The notes under the pieces are model-generated. The model was given only the letters and a program-made list of their open reading frames with translations, was not told where the DNA came from and searched no databases. Shown here in pieces: positions 50,562 to 60,447 of a DNA stretch of 64,000 bases; positions within the stretch are counted from its first letter, which is position 1, and every line of letters begins with the position of its first letter. The stretch is from JABDMH01 sp965223105 (GTDB taxonomy: Bacteria; Bacteroidota; Bacteroidia; Chitinophagales; Saprospiraceae). The position numbers were made by a program, and so were the translations under genes. Location: positions 3,782,001 to 3,846,000 of the forward strand of contig OZ244987.1 in NCBI GenBank assembly GCA_965223105.1, in the 5' to 3' direction.

Positions 50562-51581
50562 TTACCATTTAACAATGATTTTTCCCATTGATCTCCGTGA
50601 CTCCAGGAAGTCGTGTGCTTCACTCAGTTGGTTTACCGAAAATTCGCCACCGACATGGGGCCTCAGGATCCCCTCCTCAGCCAGTTGAATGACATTTCTC
50701 AATATCCGATTAATCTTAGCAGCTTTCTTATCGGCAATGCTTAGCATATTTACACCGATCATTCCTCGGGAATTTTTGAGGAACTGGACCGGGTGATAAA
50801 TTCCAAATTCGGCCAGCACTCGTAATTTTCCGAAAATTGATCTGGCTTGATTCATAGAAGATACTCCATAGCACAAGATTCTTCCACCAGCTCCCAATAG
50901 TCGATATCCCTTTTTTATCGACTTCCCCCCCAAGGGGTCAAAAATGACATCTAGCCCTCCATCTCCAATCACTTCACCAACCGCCTCCACAAAATCTACA
51001 TCTTTATAGTTGATGGGGTGATCTACTTGGTTTTCTCGGAGAAAATTGATTTTCTCTGATGAACTGCAGGTACCGAAAATCTCGCAATTTTTATGCCTGG
51101 CAAATTGGACTAAGGCGGTACCGACACCACCTGCGGCTGCATGTATTAAAATTTGATCACCTGATTGTAGATTAGCCATTTCAAAGGCCAAGAAATATGC
51201 AGTACAATATTGCGTGGACAATGCTGTTGCTACACCTGGGGCCATCTCTTCAGAAATCTTTCCAAGTGCTTCCTCGGCAGCAATGGTGTACTCTGCATAA
51301 CCTCCAAATCTTGTCAAAGCTACTACCCTATCTCCAGGTTGGACTGACTTGACGTCAGGCCCACAGGTTACAACCGTGCCTACAACATCATATCCCAGTA
51401 TACTTGGCAAGGGAGGTGCCGCCTTATACAATCCCAACCGGGCCATCACATCCGCAAAATTGAGGCCAAAGGCTTCCACTCTAATTAGCGCTTGCTGTGC
51501 GCCAGGCACCGGTTGAGCGGCCTCCCTGATCTCAAAAGCCTGGGAGGCCCGACCGTACTTTACCAGAAAAGCCGCTTTCAT
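50562..51581 (-). CDS. MDR-family quinone-oxidoreductase-like protein
   Basis: This 339-aa protein has an N-terminal GroES-like domain (PGAQQALIRVEAFGLNFADV, GYDVVGTVVTCGPDV, YAEYTIAAEEALG) and a Rossmann domain (QILIHAAAGGVGTALVQFAR, DVIFDPLGGKS). It lacks zinc-binding Cys clusters, as in the quinone oxidoreductase and VAT-1-like branches. It probably reduces an enone or quinone with NADPH. First gene of a pair with the SDR. Confidence 0.9.
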   Translation of the reverse strand: MKAAFLVKYGRASQAFEIREAAQPVPGAQQALIRVEAFGLNFADVMARLGLYKAAPPLPSILGYDVVGTVVTCGPDVKSVQPGDRVVALTRFGGYAEYTIAAEEALGKISEEMAPGVATALSTQYCTAYFLAFEMANLQSGDQILIHAAAGGVGTALVQFARHKNCEIFGTCSSSEKINFLRENQVDHPINYKDVDFVEAVGEVIGDGGLDVIFDPLGGKSIKKGYRLLGAGGRILCYGVSSMNQARSIFGKLRVLAEFGIYHPVQFLKNSRGMIGVNMLSIADKKAAKINRILRNVIQLAEEGILRPHVGGEFSVNQLSEAHDFLESRRSMGKIIVKW

Positions 51582-52097
51582 AGTATATTAATTCCTCAAC
51601 CTCCAAGTTAACTGATATTGGAATTACAGCACATGAGCTTGATCAGTGGCAAGATTGATGATCGACAAATCACCCGATGAAGAAAAGCTGGTTCTAATCA
51701 TCTCTAACCATGATAGATACAGCCTATAGGGCATTGCCTAGGAGGCAGTAACCGTTCATAGGTACAATGAATTATAATTATTATGTGCCAGATCAAATCT
51801 GGATATCAGCTGAAATTGAGTACTAACCGACCCCGAGCACTTGTGGGAACTTCAAGAAAGTCAGCAGATCTAAAAATGCACATGACCAAAGTCATGATTC
51901 CGATAAAGGACTCCCTTGAAGTAGAATGGGATCTTCAAAAACTGGTCTGTCAGCCTTAGTGATTGGATTGGCCTCAGTATCTGCTCTTGAAACCTGATAT
52001 TCCAACAACCTAAATGAACTGAATTGGATGCTCCTCAAAAGAACACCGCTCGGGAAATAGTTCTAGAATAACTGCAAATCAAGACCAGTTTGTCGGT
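51582..52097. other. Intergenic region, nothing recognised
   Basis: The 516 bp show no open frame of interest, strong hairpin or match to the repeat families of this window. They must hold the promoter of the MDR-SDR pair. Confidence 0.4.
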
Positions 52098-52853
52098 TCA
52101 AGGCATTTCCACCAAAGTATCCAACTTTTCCACTGCATTGACAATAGAATTCCTTCGGATCACAATATACAATGCCAGTACCAATTCCCCGATAAAACCA
52201 GAAATACCTAGAAACCAGAGAAGTAGCGCCTCGTTTTGGGCTCGGAATTCTGGGAAAAGTAGGTTAGCTAGACCGTCGATGAGATAACCGAGAAAGGCTA
52301 CAAACAAAAAAATACCCAAGATTCTAGGAAGGAAGCCGGATCGGTAGACCAGATAGGCCAAAAACAGAATATGAAAGCCAAAAAAGATTAGCGCATAGCT
52401 GAATCCATCAGCATGGGCGTTTAAGGAAGACATCACCAGAAAATGAAGTTGGTTTGATTCTAAAACCGGCATCTCATTTGCTTCACTAAGGAGAAATAAG
52501 ACTTCAAGCTGGTTGACTGTAATTGCACCAATCATTGCCGTATACATCACCCTGAACCAGGCGGTAAGCAAAGATATATTGGCACTGACCGGCTTCAGCA
52601 AGAGGTATAATCCCATGGCAACAATGACATCAAGAATAAATATCAATAGGAAAAAGAAAATATGAAGCCGGTATTGAAAAATGGATTCCTGCAGGTTTCT
52701 AAAGGTCTCTGCTGCATCATCCCATATGATCAAATTACTATCAAAGAAAGTGAAATCGAGAATGGCCACGACATACATGGCCAGTAGACCGAATCCGGCC
52801 AGATGAACACCAGATCTTATTGAATTAAGAAAATAATTATTTTCTGTTTTCAT
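52098..52853 (-). CDS. DUF4386-type membrane protein
   Basis: This 251-aa protein has six hydrophobic segments. Its pattern fits DUF4386: SGVHLAGFGLLAMYVVAILD, FLLIFILDVIVAMGLYLLL, NAHADGFSYALIFFGFHILF, YLVYRSGFLPRILGIFLFVA, YLIDGLANLL. Function unknown; an inner-membrane protein. It stands alone, with non-coding gaps on both sides. Confidence 0.85.
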   Translation of the reverse strand: MKTENNYFLNSIRSGVHLAGFGLLAMYVVAILDFTFFDSNLIIWDDAAETFRNLQESIFQYRLHIFFFLLIFILDVIVAMGLYLLLKPVSANISLLTAWFRVMYTAMIGAITVNQLEVLFLLSEANEMPVLESNQLHFLVMSSLNAHADGFSYALIFFGFHILFLAYLVYRSGFLPRILGIFLFVAFLGYLIDGLANLLFPEFRAQNEALLLWFLGISGFIGELVLALYIVIRRNSIVNAVEKLDTLVEMP

Positions 52854-53217
52854 TAGTCCTCATTTAAAATCATTACTCAACATGGTATAATCAGTCTGAG
52901 AACCAGCTCAATACTGAATTAATCCATAAGCAAAAACTTATAGCCATTCATACCATCACCACCAATCAAACTACTTCTAAAATACTTACTAAGGTGGTGC
53001 ACGAGTGCATGATCAACAAGGATACTTGTCATTTCCAGTGTTGATGCATCTCACGCATATGTGTGTCATATTACGATACTATCATGTCTTACGTTAATCA
53101 CTTCCGGTCCACATGTTAACATTTCGAAACAAGTGTTGATAATCACTGGTCAAATTAAGATGTGGAACTTAGCGAAAAACGCTTTCAGCAAACCCATGGT
53201 CACTGGCTCCAAAAATT
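52854..53217. other. Intergenic region, nothing recognised
   Basis: This 364-bp gap contains only short chance open frames on the plus strand that overlap the start of the next gene's antisense. Confidence 0.35.
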
Positions 53218-54000
53218 TCATGATCTGCCTAAGGGTACAAAAGCTTTCACCTTTGTAGGCCGCCTCTTTCTACCATTCGTCTGGGCATCTCTGTATAGTT
53301 GCTCTGCCCGTTTCTTAATGCCCAGGCACATTTTTCTGTCCATGGTAAATACAATGGGCTCCACCAGTGGACCAAAAACCAATTTTGTCTTAAGAGAATC
53401 ACTCCAGGTCACTCTATTCCTTGAGATAAACCTCGAATGATTGTCATCCAACGCCTCAACGTACCATAGCCAAGTGAGATGTAAATAATTTTCGGGATAA
53501 GACAATGCAGGGTCATAAGCCCGCTTAGCATCAAGATCATAGTGATTTTCAATGGCCATCGCCCGGCCCTGATCACAGATAACTAGCGGATAGGCATCTT
53601 TGGGTCCAAACGAGATCAGGTCTCCCACTTCGGGTTTCTGATACCGGTCTAGTATCACATCAGCATTTTGGATATTGAGGCCGGCCAAATTTTCCAATGC
53701 TTCGTAGCTGTAAAACCCTCCGCGGCCTTGGCCGATTTGTGCCATCCATGGCCATACGTAATCTGCAGGGGCATTGATTTCGATGGCATGTGTAAACCGT
53801 GACTTTGGTGAACGGATTATTTCGTCTCCAGGGAGCGTAAGATCTGCATCCTTTTTACTAAGCCCCCATCTGTCCCTGAGTGGTTTCAGAAACAAGGTAA
53901 AGTAGCAGGCTATGATGATGGCGACGCCCTCAAAACCTTCCAAAATCTGCAGGAAGGAAAATAGAAACCTTTTTTGTGATCTAACAGGGGGTAGATACAT
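53218..54000 (-). CDS. SRPBCC (START-like) family protein with membrane anchor
   Basis: This 260-aa protein has a hydrophobic segment near the N-terminus (GFEGVAIIIACYFTLFL). A linker follows with RWGLSKKDADLTLPGDEII, typical for a group of membrane-linked SRPBCC proteins, then the START-like domain (THAIEINAPADYVWPWMAQI, GQGRGGFYSYEALENLAG, LTWLWYVEALDDNHSRFISR). These bind hydrophobic ligands in a helix-grip pocket. The C-terminus is basic. Ligand unknown. Confidence 0.8.
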   Translation of the reverse strand: MYLPPVRSQKRFLFSFLQILEGFEGVAIIIACYFTLFLKPLRDRWGLSKKDADLTLPGDEIIRSPKSRFTHAIEINAPADYVWPWMAQIGQGRGGFYSYEALENLAGLNIQNADVILDRYQKPEVGDLISFGPKDAYPLVICDQGRAMAIENHYDLDAKRAYDPALSYPENYLHLTWLWYVEALDDNHSRFISRNRVTWSDSLKTKLVFGPLVEPIVFTMDRKMCLGIKKRAEQLYRDAQTNGRKRRPTKVKAFVPLGRS

Positions 54001-54447
54001 ATTTAAGGATCACATCAATGGATTACTTAATCCAATCTTGTTAGTCAGCTATCCATGACCGGATACGATAGTCCCGGCATGCAAACCCAACCGCAGGTTA
54101 TATTACACTTGAAAAGGGATCTGCCATATGATTAAAGTCACTTAATGGAGTGACTTATTATATTTAGCCAATACGATGAATTTCCATCCAACAGGCAATT
54201 CCCTGGCGACTGCACTAAATCATTACCATTTATGATTCCAATCATAGTTATACTATGACAATGCTCTTAAATTTAAGTCCAATGGTTAAATCAGAGCGGA
54301 GCCGCATAGTCTTCGAAAGATAACCGGACTTTTACCAAGATGTAAAAGTTTCTTGTTCAAGAAATAAATATTGTTCGAATGTGAGCAATTGAATTGAAAA
54401 CCTGACCATGAATATCAAACGATTTGATAGCAGCAAGAGATAGCATC
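54001..54447. other. Intergenic region between divergent genes, nothing recognised
   Basis: This 447-bp, AT-rich gap separates the SRPBCC gene and the 2TM gene. No exact TAnnTTTG element or strong hairpin was found. Confidence 0.35.
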
Positions 54448-54696
54448 ATGAAAAACAAAAGAGATTGGGCAAAAGGAAAAGTTGAATTTCGTATTCATTT
54501 GTTCGTTTTTATTGCGGTGATAAGTTTCTTGGCTCTAATTAACCTGCTTACATCACCACAATACCTTTGGTTTATATGGCCCATGTTAGGGTGGGGAATC
54601 GGCATTTCAGCTCATGCCTTAACTGTCAATTTTTCTCCGGGTGAATCGAGTCTTAAAGAGCGAATGATTGAAAAAGAAATGAAAAGATTCAATTAG
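54448..54696 (+). CDS. 2TM-domain protein
   Basis: From the ATG at 54448 (MKNKRDWAKGKVEFRIHLFV) this gives 82 aa. Two membrane helices (FVFIAVISFLALINLLTS and YLWFIWPMLGWGIGISAHAL) and a charged tail (LKERMIEKEMKRFN) match the 2TM domain found in many Bacteroidota proteins, sometimes fused to LytTR regulators or kinases. Here it is stand-alone. Function unknown. Confidence 0.85.
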   Translation: MKNKRDWAKGKVEFRIHLFVFIAVISFLALINLLTSPQYLWFIWPMLGWGIGISAHALTVNFSPGESSLKERMIEKEMKRFN

Positions 54697-54819
54697 CAAT
54701 ATTTTTAATCAGAGATAATTCGAAGGAAAAAGCCATCGAAATTTTTTTGATCTTTTCACCAGCAATTGGAACCTAATAAACTTCAATAGAATTACCCTCA
54801 TCCAAACAAAAACAAACAA

Positions 54820-56655
54820 ATGAAATACAACACAATTATCATAGGAGGAGGCTTAGCGGGGCTAACGGCCGGTGCCACCCTAGCAAAATTCGGCAAGAAA
54901 GTCCTTTTATTAGAACAGCACCACAAACCTGGTGGCTGTGCCACTACTTTTAAACGCGGGAATTTCATAATTGAGGTCGGCCTGCATGAGATGTGTGGAT
55001 TGAATAAAAATGGAGCAATATTGGATTTATTTGACATGCTAAACGTCAATCAAGAGGTTGAATTTCTCCAGGTACCTGAACTATACGCTGTGCATTCAAA
55101 TCACGAAAAGTTCGTATTTCCACACGGTTATGAGGAAGCGACCAAAGCTCTAGTTGACAAATATCCAGAAGATGAAAAAGGAATCAAACGATTAATGAAA
55201 TTGCTTTCTGGTATAAGGAGAGAAGGGGTCAAATTGCCGCGTACACCATTAAAGCGCAAGCTGATGTATCCGTTTATGCCGTTACTTTATCCCAATCTTG
55301 TAGAAGCATCGCGATATACTGTTGGGGCTTGGTTCGATAAGTATCTTACCAATGAGAACGCAAAACTTGACCTGTTGGCACATATTGTTTATTGGGCCGA
55401 TGACCCTTACAATTTATCTATGTTTTATTATGGCTTGCCATTTTCCAGTTTTATTGGAAGTGGAGGTTACTTTATTAAAGGCGGTTCACAACAGCTTTCC
55501 GATCATTTGGCAGCATACATTGAGAAACATGGTGGTACCGTCTTGTTGGGTAAAAAGGCCGAGAAAATTATAACCAAAAATAATAGGGTAACGGGAGTCA
55601 CCTTCCGTGATCATTTTAACGAAAGCTTAGATTCGGTGACCATTGCCTGCGATAATGTGGTGGCGAATTGTGCTATGCCTATAGTACCTGAGATGCTGGA
55701 TGAGCCTTATGCCACTACACTCAGAAAACAAATCACTGATAAAACCCATGCCTGTTCCTTACTAAATATTTATCTAGGCTTTAAATCTAGATTAAAGCCT
55801 TATGGAGTTAAACACTATTCTAATGTTATAAGGGGAGATGATGTAAAGACTTTGAAGGACATATATCCCAACAATACAGGTGATTGGTCAAAACGTAGCT
55901 TCGTTTTTGTAGATTACAACCAGATAGATGCTCAACTGGCACCCCCACCAAAATCTGTGGGTGTCATCTGTTGTGCAGATTATCTGAAAAACTGGCAAGG
56001 GTTGAGCAAGGAAGACTACAAAGCAAAAAAGGAAGAAGTAGCTCAAATCTTATTAAACCGGTTGGAAAGCCAGTTTCCCGGAATACGGGAAAGCCTTGAA
56101 TATTACGAGGTTGCCACGCCAAAAACCATTCAACGATTTACCTCAAATACAGATGGATCAGTTTATGGTTTTGCACAATCTATAGAACAGTCAGGCACTA
56201 AACGCTTCCGCAATAATTTCTTGATACCCAACTTGTATTTTGCATCTGCATGGACGTTTCCTGGCGGTGGCTTTGAAGGCTCTATCATGGCCGGCTTTTT
56301 GGCTGCTTTGCAAATGAATAGAGACAAAATTTGGTCCCCGAGTAACACGGATAAATACTCGGATGAGAGAATGGTTAAACTCGTGGAGCGAAAAGAAATT
56401 GGTAATAACGTAGTACAGTTGAGCTTTGAAAAACCAAAGGGATTCAAGCATCAAAAAGGCCAGTATGCCATTCTGAATTTAATGGAGCCCAAAGTTGCCG
56501 AACTGGATTTGCCTTATCGATGGCTGCCCATTGATTCCATGTCTGAGGAATCAGTCCTTAAATTCTTGATAGAAGTGAATGGCAGCAGTTTCGACCAAAG
56601 TTGTCAACTTGCTCATATTGGAGATGAGGCCTTGGTTTTCGGACCAATAGGTTAG
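54820..56655 (+). CDS. FAD oxidoreductase (carotene-isomerase/desaturase-like) with partial ferredoxin-reductase tail
   Basis: In this 611-aa protein, residues 4-505 form a CrtI/CrtISO-type amine-oxidoreductase: dinucleotide fold IIIGGGLAGLTAGATLAKFG with EQHHKPGGCATTF, SGGYFIKGGSQQLSDHLAAY, and a C-terminal FAD motif FASAWTFPGGGFEGSIMAG. From about 520 a second module begins like a ferredoxin-reductase FAD domain (VVQLSFEKPKGFKHQKGQYA, LPYRWLPIDS) and stops at EALVFGPIG, where the NAD-binding half would normally start. Whether this is natural or a truncation is unclear. It precedes a flavodoxin-like gene by 35 bp. Confidence 0.82.
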   Translation: MKYNTIIIGGGLAGLTAGATLAKFGKKVLLLEQHHKPGGCATTFKRGNFIIEVGLHEMCGLNKNGAILDLFDMLNVNQEVEFLQVPELYAVHSNHEKFVFPHGYEEATKALVDKYPEDEKGIKRLMKLLSGIRREGVKLPRTPLKRKLMYPFMPLLYPNLVEASRYTVGAWFDKYLTNENAKLDLLAHIVYWADDPYNLSMFYYGLPFSSFIGSGGYFIKGGSQQLSDHLAAYIEKHGGTVLLGKKAEKIITKNNRVTGVTFRDHFNESLDSVTIACDNVVANCAMPIVPEMLDEPYATTLRKQITDKTHACSLLNIYLGFKSRLKPYGVKHYSNVIRGDDVKTLKDIYPNNTGDWSKRSFVFVDYNQIDAQLAPPPKSVGVICCADYLKNWQGLSKEDYKAKKEEVAQILLNRLESQFPGIRESLEYYEVATPKTIQRFTSNTDGSVYGFAQSIEQSGTKRFRNNFLIPNLYFASAWTFPGGGFEGSIMAGFLAALQMNRDKIWSPSNTDKYSDERMVKLVERKEIGNNVVQLSFEKPKGFKHQKGQYAILNLMEPKVAELDLPYRWLPIDSMSEESVLKFLIEVNGSSFDQSCQLAHIGDEALVFGPIG

Positions 56656-56690
56656 TTTGTTTTATATACGAACAACTAAAGCATTGTATT

Positions 56691-57188
56691 ATGAGCGGAG
56701 CAATTTTTTTCTCAGGTAAGTACGGCAGTACGGAACAATACGCCAAATGGATAAGTGAAGCCACGGGATTACCCGTATTCGATACCAAGGATGCTCGTGC
56801 CGATCCGTCGAAATACCGATATCTGATATTGGGCAGCTCAATTCTCTTTTTTAGGCTGTCTAACAGAAAATGGGTAAGGGCCAATTTGTCCAAGCTTAAT
56901 GGCAGGTCCAAAATTTTGTTTTCGGTTTCCGGTGCCGGTCCCAGTAAAAAGCTCGATAGATGGGTTTCCAACTCTATCCCCGCAGACCTTTTGTCTCAAA
57001 TGCAACACGTAGCCCTTCGCGGCAAATTAGACCATACAAAAGTCAGTTGGTGGCTTCGGGCCATTCTTTGGGTTGGCTCCCTGTTTAATCCTGATCCCGA
57101 TGCCAGTAAAGATGAGCGCTATGGGTTTGATTACATGGACAAGTCAAGTATTGAACCGATTGTTGGACTGGTTGAGCAATTCAAATAA
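56691..57188 (+). CDS. Flavodoxin-domain protein (HemG-like)
   Basis: This 165-aa protein has an FMN-loop FFSGKYGSTEQYAKWI (flavodoxin TxxTxxxA variant), YRYLILGSSILFFRLSNRKW and LFSVSGAGPSKKL. It resembles the flavodoxin_5/HemG branch, but HemG function cannot be asserted. It follows the FAD oxidoreductase gene and may supply electrons to it, which would fit the truncated reductase tail of that protein. Confidence 0.8.
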   Translation: MSGAIFFSGKYGSTEQYAKWISEATGLPVFDTKDARADPSKYRYLILGSSILFFRLSNRKWVRANLSKLNGRSKILFSVSGAGPSKKLDRWVSNSIPADLLSQMQHVALRGKLDHTKVSWWLRAILWVGSLFNPDPDASKDERYGFDYMDKSSIEPIVGLVEQFK

Positions 57189-57259
57189 GATGAAGCCGCA
57201 GAAAGTAGATAATTGAATTTCTAAATGAAAACTAAAATGTACGATACTTAAATTCTCTA

Positions 57260-57351
57260 ATGATGGTTAAAAAATAAAAATATTAGCAATCTACGGAAAC
57301 CCATACAGCGGGAGTACCTATGACCTACATGGCATCTTAAGCAAAGTTTAA
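57260..57351 (+). pseudogene. Remnant of an NADPH-dependent reductase-like gene
   Basis: ATG at 57260 reads MMVKK then a stop. One base further on, the frame reads KILAIYGNPYSGSTYDLHGI and ends at 57351. The combined start looks like the beta-strand and phosphate loop of flavodoxin-like reductases (ILAIxGSPRxxS). With a one-base shift and only about 30 codons it looks like the stub of a deleted gene. Weak evidence. Confidence 0.35.
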
Positions 57352-57369
57352 TTTACCTGATCTTACGTT

Positions 57370-58404
57370 TTGCAAAACAGAACTGATATTAGAAAAATTG
57401 AGATCCCGGCCACTATGACCGCGGCTGTTTTGAACTCCTATTCAGGTGTTGATGGCTTGTGTATTGAGCAAAGACCAGTACCCATACCAGGAAGGAACGA
57501 AGTGCTAGTCAAAGTTGCGTATTCACCAATCCATCCTTCAGATCTAGCAACACTGGTGGGTTATTATGGCTTCAAGAATCCAACCCCACTTGTTCCAGGT
57601 GGAGAAGGGTCAGGAGAGGTTGTATCGGCTGGACCAGGGCTTATGTCAAGGTATTTCCTTGGTAAACGTGTTGCCTGCAGTGGTTGGGGAATAGGAGGAG
57701 GTGTTTGGTCAGAATATGTCGTCAAGAGTGCCAAAGGAGGCGTACTACCTTTGACTAAAACATTGAGTTTAGAGCAAGGGGCCATGTCTTTAATAAACCC
57801 CCTTACCGCCAGCGCTTTTATAGATATTTCAAGAAAAGGAGGACATAAAGCCATTTTATTGACTGCTGCGGCAAGTTCACTCAGCAAAATGGTGAACCGC
57901 CTGGCAAAAAAAGATGGAATCCAAGTTGTAAATATAGTACGTAGGCCAGCACAAGTGGATCTTCTTAAGGCCCTGGGTGCCGATATCGTGCTGAATAGTA
58001 ATGAAGTCGGATTTGAACAGCAACTACATGAAGTATGTCATCAAACCAATACGCATATAGCATTTGATGCGGTGGCAGGTCACCTAACTAATCAGCTACT
58101 CAGAGCAATGCCCCCAAATAGCAAGGTTATTGTATTTAGTGCCCTTTCCAAACAAGCTGTTCAAGTGAGTCCTGACCTTTTAATATTTGAAGATAAGATG
58201 ATTGACAGCTTTTGGCTGGGACCTTGGCTTCGCAAACAAAATCTAGTAAAACTGACACTGTTGTGGAAACGTGCTCAGAAACAAATATCCGGCTCATTAA
58301 AAAGTGAAATTAGAAAAATCTATCCCATACAAGAAGTGAAAGAAGCCATCAGAGACTATGCTAGGCAAATGACTGGAGGAAAAATCTTATTGAGGATGTC
58401 TTGA
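57370..58404 (+). CDS. MDR-family oxidoreductase (quinone-reductase-like)
   Basis: This 344-aa protein opens at TTG 57370 (MQNRTDIRKIEIPATM); ATG 57415 is an alternative. The N-terminal IPATMTAAVLNSYSG is typical for MDR proteins and favours the upstream start. GroES-like domain (RNEVLVKVAYSPIHPSDLAT, PGGEGSGEVVSAGPG) and Rossmann part (AILLTAAASSLSKMVNRLAK, LGADIVLNS). No zinc-ligand Cys set. It probably reduces enones or quinones. It is followed by a DUF6326 gene 22 bp downstream. Confidence 0.85.
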   Translation: MQNRTDIRKIEIPATMTAAVLNSYSGVDGLCIEQRPVPIPGRNEVLVKVAYSPIHPSDLATLVGYYGFKNPTPLVPGGEGSGEVVSAGPGLMSRYFLGKRVACSGWGIGGGVWSEYVVKSAKGGVLPLTKTLSLEQGAMSLINPLTASAFIDISRKGGHKAILLTAAASSLSKMVNRLAKKDGIQVVNIVRRPAQVDLLKALGADIVLNSNEVGFEQQLHEVCHQTNTHIAFDAVAGHLTNQLLRAMPPNSKVIVFSALSKQAVQVSPDLLIFEDKMIDSFWLGPWLRKQNLVKLTLLWKRAQKQISGSLKSEIRKIYPIQEVKEAIRDYARQMTGGKILLRMS

Positions 58405-58426
58405 TGAAATCAATAAGAAAACGAAA

Positions 58427-58864
58427 ATGAGAGCTGCCTCCCGGATTCAAATATTTAATGGAAAAATCCATATCGAACTACTGCTCGCTCTTTTATGGGT
58501 GGCTTTGATGTTCCAATATATCTATAATGATATATTCTCCATATATCAACCGGGACACATAGAACAACTTTTAAGTGGACATCTTGAAGGGTTACATTTC
58601 TCTCAAAAGCTGCTGGTTGGTGCGGCCTTGCTTATGGTTTTACCGAGTTTAATGGTTTTACTCTCTTTGATATTGAAGGCACCGATAAATCGCTCGGTAA
58701 ATATCGCCGGAGGAGTCTTCCAAATTCTTGTCCTCATCGGGACACAGTTTGTAGGTGAGGGTCAAACATGGCTTTATTGGCGACTGTTCGAGATCTTTGA
58801 ATTGATCTTCCTTTTGACCATTATTTGGACAGCTTGGAAATGGCCCAAAACCGAAATAAAGTAG
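58427..58864 (+). CDS. DUF6326-type membrane protein
   Basis: This 145-aa protein has four hydrophobic segments. The start KIHIELLLALLWVALMFQYI with YNDIFSIYQPG fits the DUF6326 group as I remember it. Inner-membrane, function unknown. It is probably co-transcribed with the MDR gene 22 bp upstream. Confidence 0.7.
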   Translation: MRAASRIQIFNGKIHIELLLALLWVALMFQYIYNDIFSIYQPGHIEQLLSGHLEGLHFSQKLLVGAALLMVLPSLMVLLSLILKAPINRSVNIAGGVFQILVLIGTQFVGEGQTWLYWRLFEIFELIFLLTIIWTAWKWPKTEIK

Positions 58865-58969
58865 GGTGTCACAGATGAAGAAACACAGAAGGGCGAGAGA
58901 AGTTTTCAAGTTTTATGAAGGTCTTCAAAAGGGAGGGTAAGAGTAATTGAAAGAAATATTCCAGTAAAA

Positions 58970-59935
58970 ATGAACAAAATTATCACATTGACAGTCAATC
59001 CTGCGGTAGACAAGAGCACCAAAGTCGCAGGTATAAAACCCGATAGCAAGTTGAGATGCGAGGTTCCCATTTATGAAGCGGGGGGCGGAGGAATTAATGT
59101 TTCAAGAGTCCTTCAAGAGCTAGGAGGACAATCTCTATGCATGTATTTGGCAGGGGGACCAACCGGCACTCATTTAGAGAATTTACTAACCGACCTCGGA
59201 ATTCAACAATCGATTGTGCCAATCCAGGGTTGGGTACGTGAAAATCTCGCGGTCACAGATACGGTAAACAGGCAACAATATCGATTTGGTATGCCCGGGC
59301 CTGAGGTTTCCGAACCAGAGTGGCAAGATGCTCTTCATAAGTTGGAAGCTAGTTTAGTGGCGGGAGATTTGTTGGTTGCCAGTGGTAGTCTTGCGCCCGG
59401 TGTGCCGGTGGATTTTTACGCCAAAGTCGCTGCAGTTGCCAAGAAAAAAGAGGTCAAATTCATTCTAGACACCTCAGGCGAAGCCCTTCAGCACGGTGCT
59501 CGGGCCGGCGTTTATTTATTAAAACCCAATTTAGGTGAGTTTGCAACCCTCTGTAACCTAAAGACCATTTCATCTCAAGAGCTCCCAGGAGTAGCCAAAG
59601 CGTTCTTGAGCAAAAACCCCTGTGAGGTCATGGTGGTGTCACTAGGGGCAAGAGGTGCATTGCTCTTACAAAAAGATGTTGATGATGTCACATATGTTGC
59701 CGCACCTGTAGTACACCAAAAAAGCACTATTGGTGCTGGTGACAGCATGCTTGCCGGTATGACCTTTGCTCTGGCACATGGAAAACCCCATGCAGAAATG
59801 GTCAAATATGGGGTAGCGAGCGGTACTTCGGCAACCATGACAGAGGGTACCCAGCTTTGCAAGAGAAAACATGTAGATGCATTATACCAATGGTTGATTT
59901 CTAATTCGAGCAGCTCGAAATCAAATACGGAATGA
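58970..59935 (+). CDS. 1-phosphofructokinase/PfkB-family hexose kinase
   Basis: This 321-aa ribokinase-fold protein has an LTVNPAVDKSTKV start, GGGGINVSRVLQELGG (PfkB signature 1), and IGAGDSMLAGMTFALAHG (signature 2 with the catalytic Asp near 257). The LTVNPAxD start is typical for 1-phosphofructokinase, tagatose-6-phosphate kinase and E. coli Pfk-2. It would phosphorylate a sugar phosphate in glycolysis. Downstream is a DUF302 gene. Confidence 0.9.
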   Translation: MNKIITLTVNPAVDKSTKVAGIKPDSKLRCEVPIYEAGGGGINVSRVLQELGGQSLCMYLAGGPTGTHLENLLTDLGIQQSIVPIQGWVRENLAVTDTVNRQQYRFGMPGPEVSEPEWQDALHKLEASLVAGDLLVASGSLAPGVPVDFYAKVAAVAKKKEVKFILDTSGEALQHGARAGVYLLKPNLGEFATLCNLKTISSQELPGVAKAFLSKNPCEVMVVSLGARGALLLQKDVDDVTYVAAPVVHQKSTIGAGDSMLAGMTFALAHGKPHAEMVKYGVASGTSATMTEGTQLCKRKHVDALYQWLISNSSSSKSNTE

Positions 59936-59981
59936 ATGCCAGGTGACAACAAACTCTCTTTCATTTACAAAACATAAAAGA

Positions 59982-60377
59982 ATGAACTATTACTTTTCAA
60001 CCCACGTAAAAGACAAGACCTTTGATGAAGTGGTAGCTGATGCAACCCAAGCATTAAAAAAGGAAGGATTTGGAGTTTTGACCCAAATCGATATGAAGGC
60101 TACCTTAAAGAAAAAATTGGATGTAGATTATCACAACTACAAGATTTTGGGGGCCTGCAATCCTCCTTTGGCCTTCAAAGCCCTCCAGAGCGAAGATAAG
60201 ATCGGTACCATGCTGCCCTGCAATGTCATCATTCAAGAAAAAGAACCAGGCACCATAGAAATTGCCGCCGTTGACCCCGCCTCATCGATGCAGGCCGTCA
60301 AGAACGATCATCTTATGACAATCGCAGAAACAGTAAGGAAAAAACTCCAGAGGGTCATTCAAAACATAGATGGTTGA
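59982..60377 (+). CDS. DUF302 protein
   Basis: From the ATG at 59982 this gives 131 aa; the frame to 59943 lacks family resemblance. It has the DUF302 pattern: KTFDEVVADATQALKKEGFG, VLTQIDMKATLKKKLD, YKILGACNPPLAFKALQSED, MLPCNVIIQEKEPGTIEI. These are small single-domain proteins of unknown function, often near metal or redox genes. It lies 46 bp after the hexose-kinase gene and probably shares its transcript. Confidence 0.9.
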   Translation: MNYYFSTHVKDKTFDEVVADATQALKKEGFGVLTQIDMKATLKKKLDVDYHNYKILGACNPPLAFKALQSEDKIGTMLPCNVIIQEKEPGTIEIAAVDPASSMQAVKNDHLMTIAETVRKKLQRVIQNIDG

Positions 60378-60447
60378 TTTGAATGCAATTATATTAGAAT
60401 AAAACCATATTGTTTTTTAGGAAGCAATCCACTGAAAAACTCATCTA

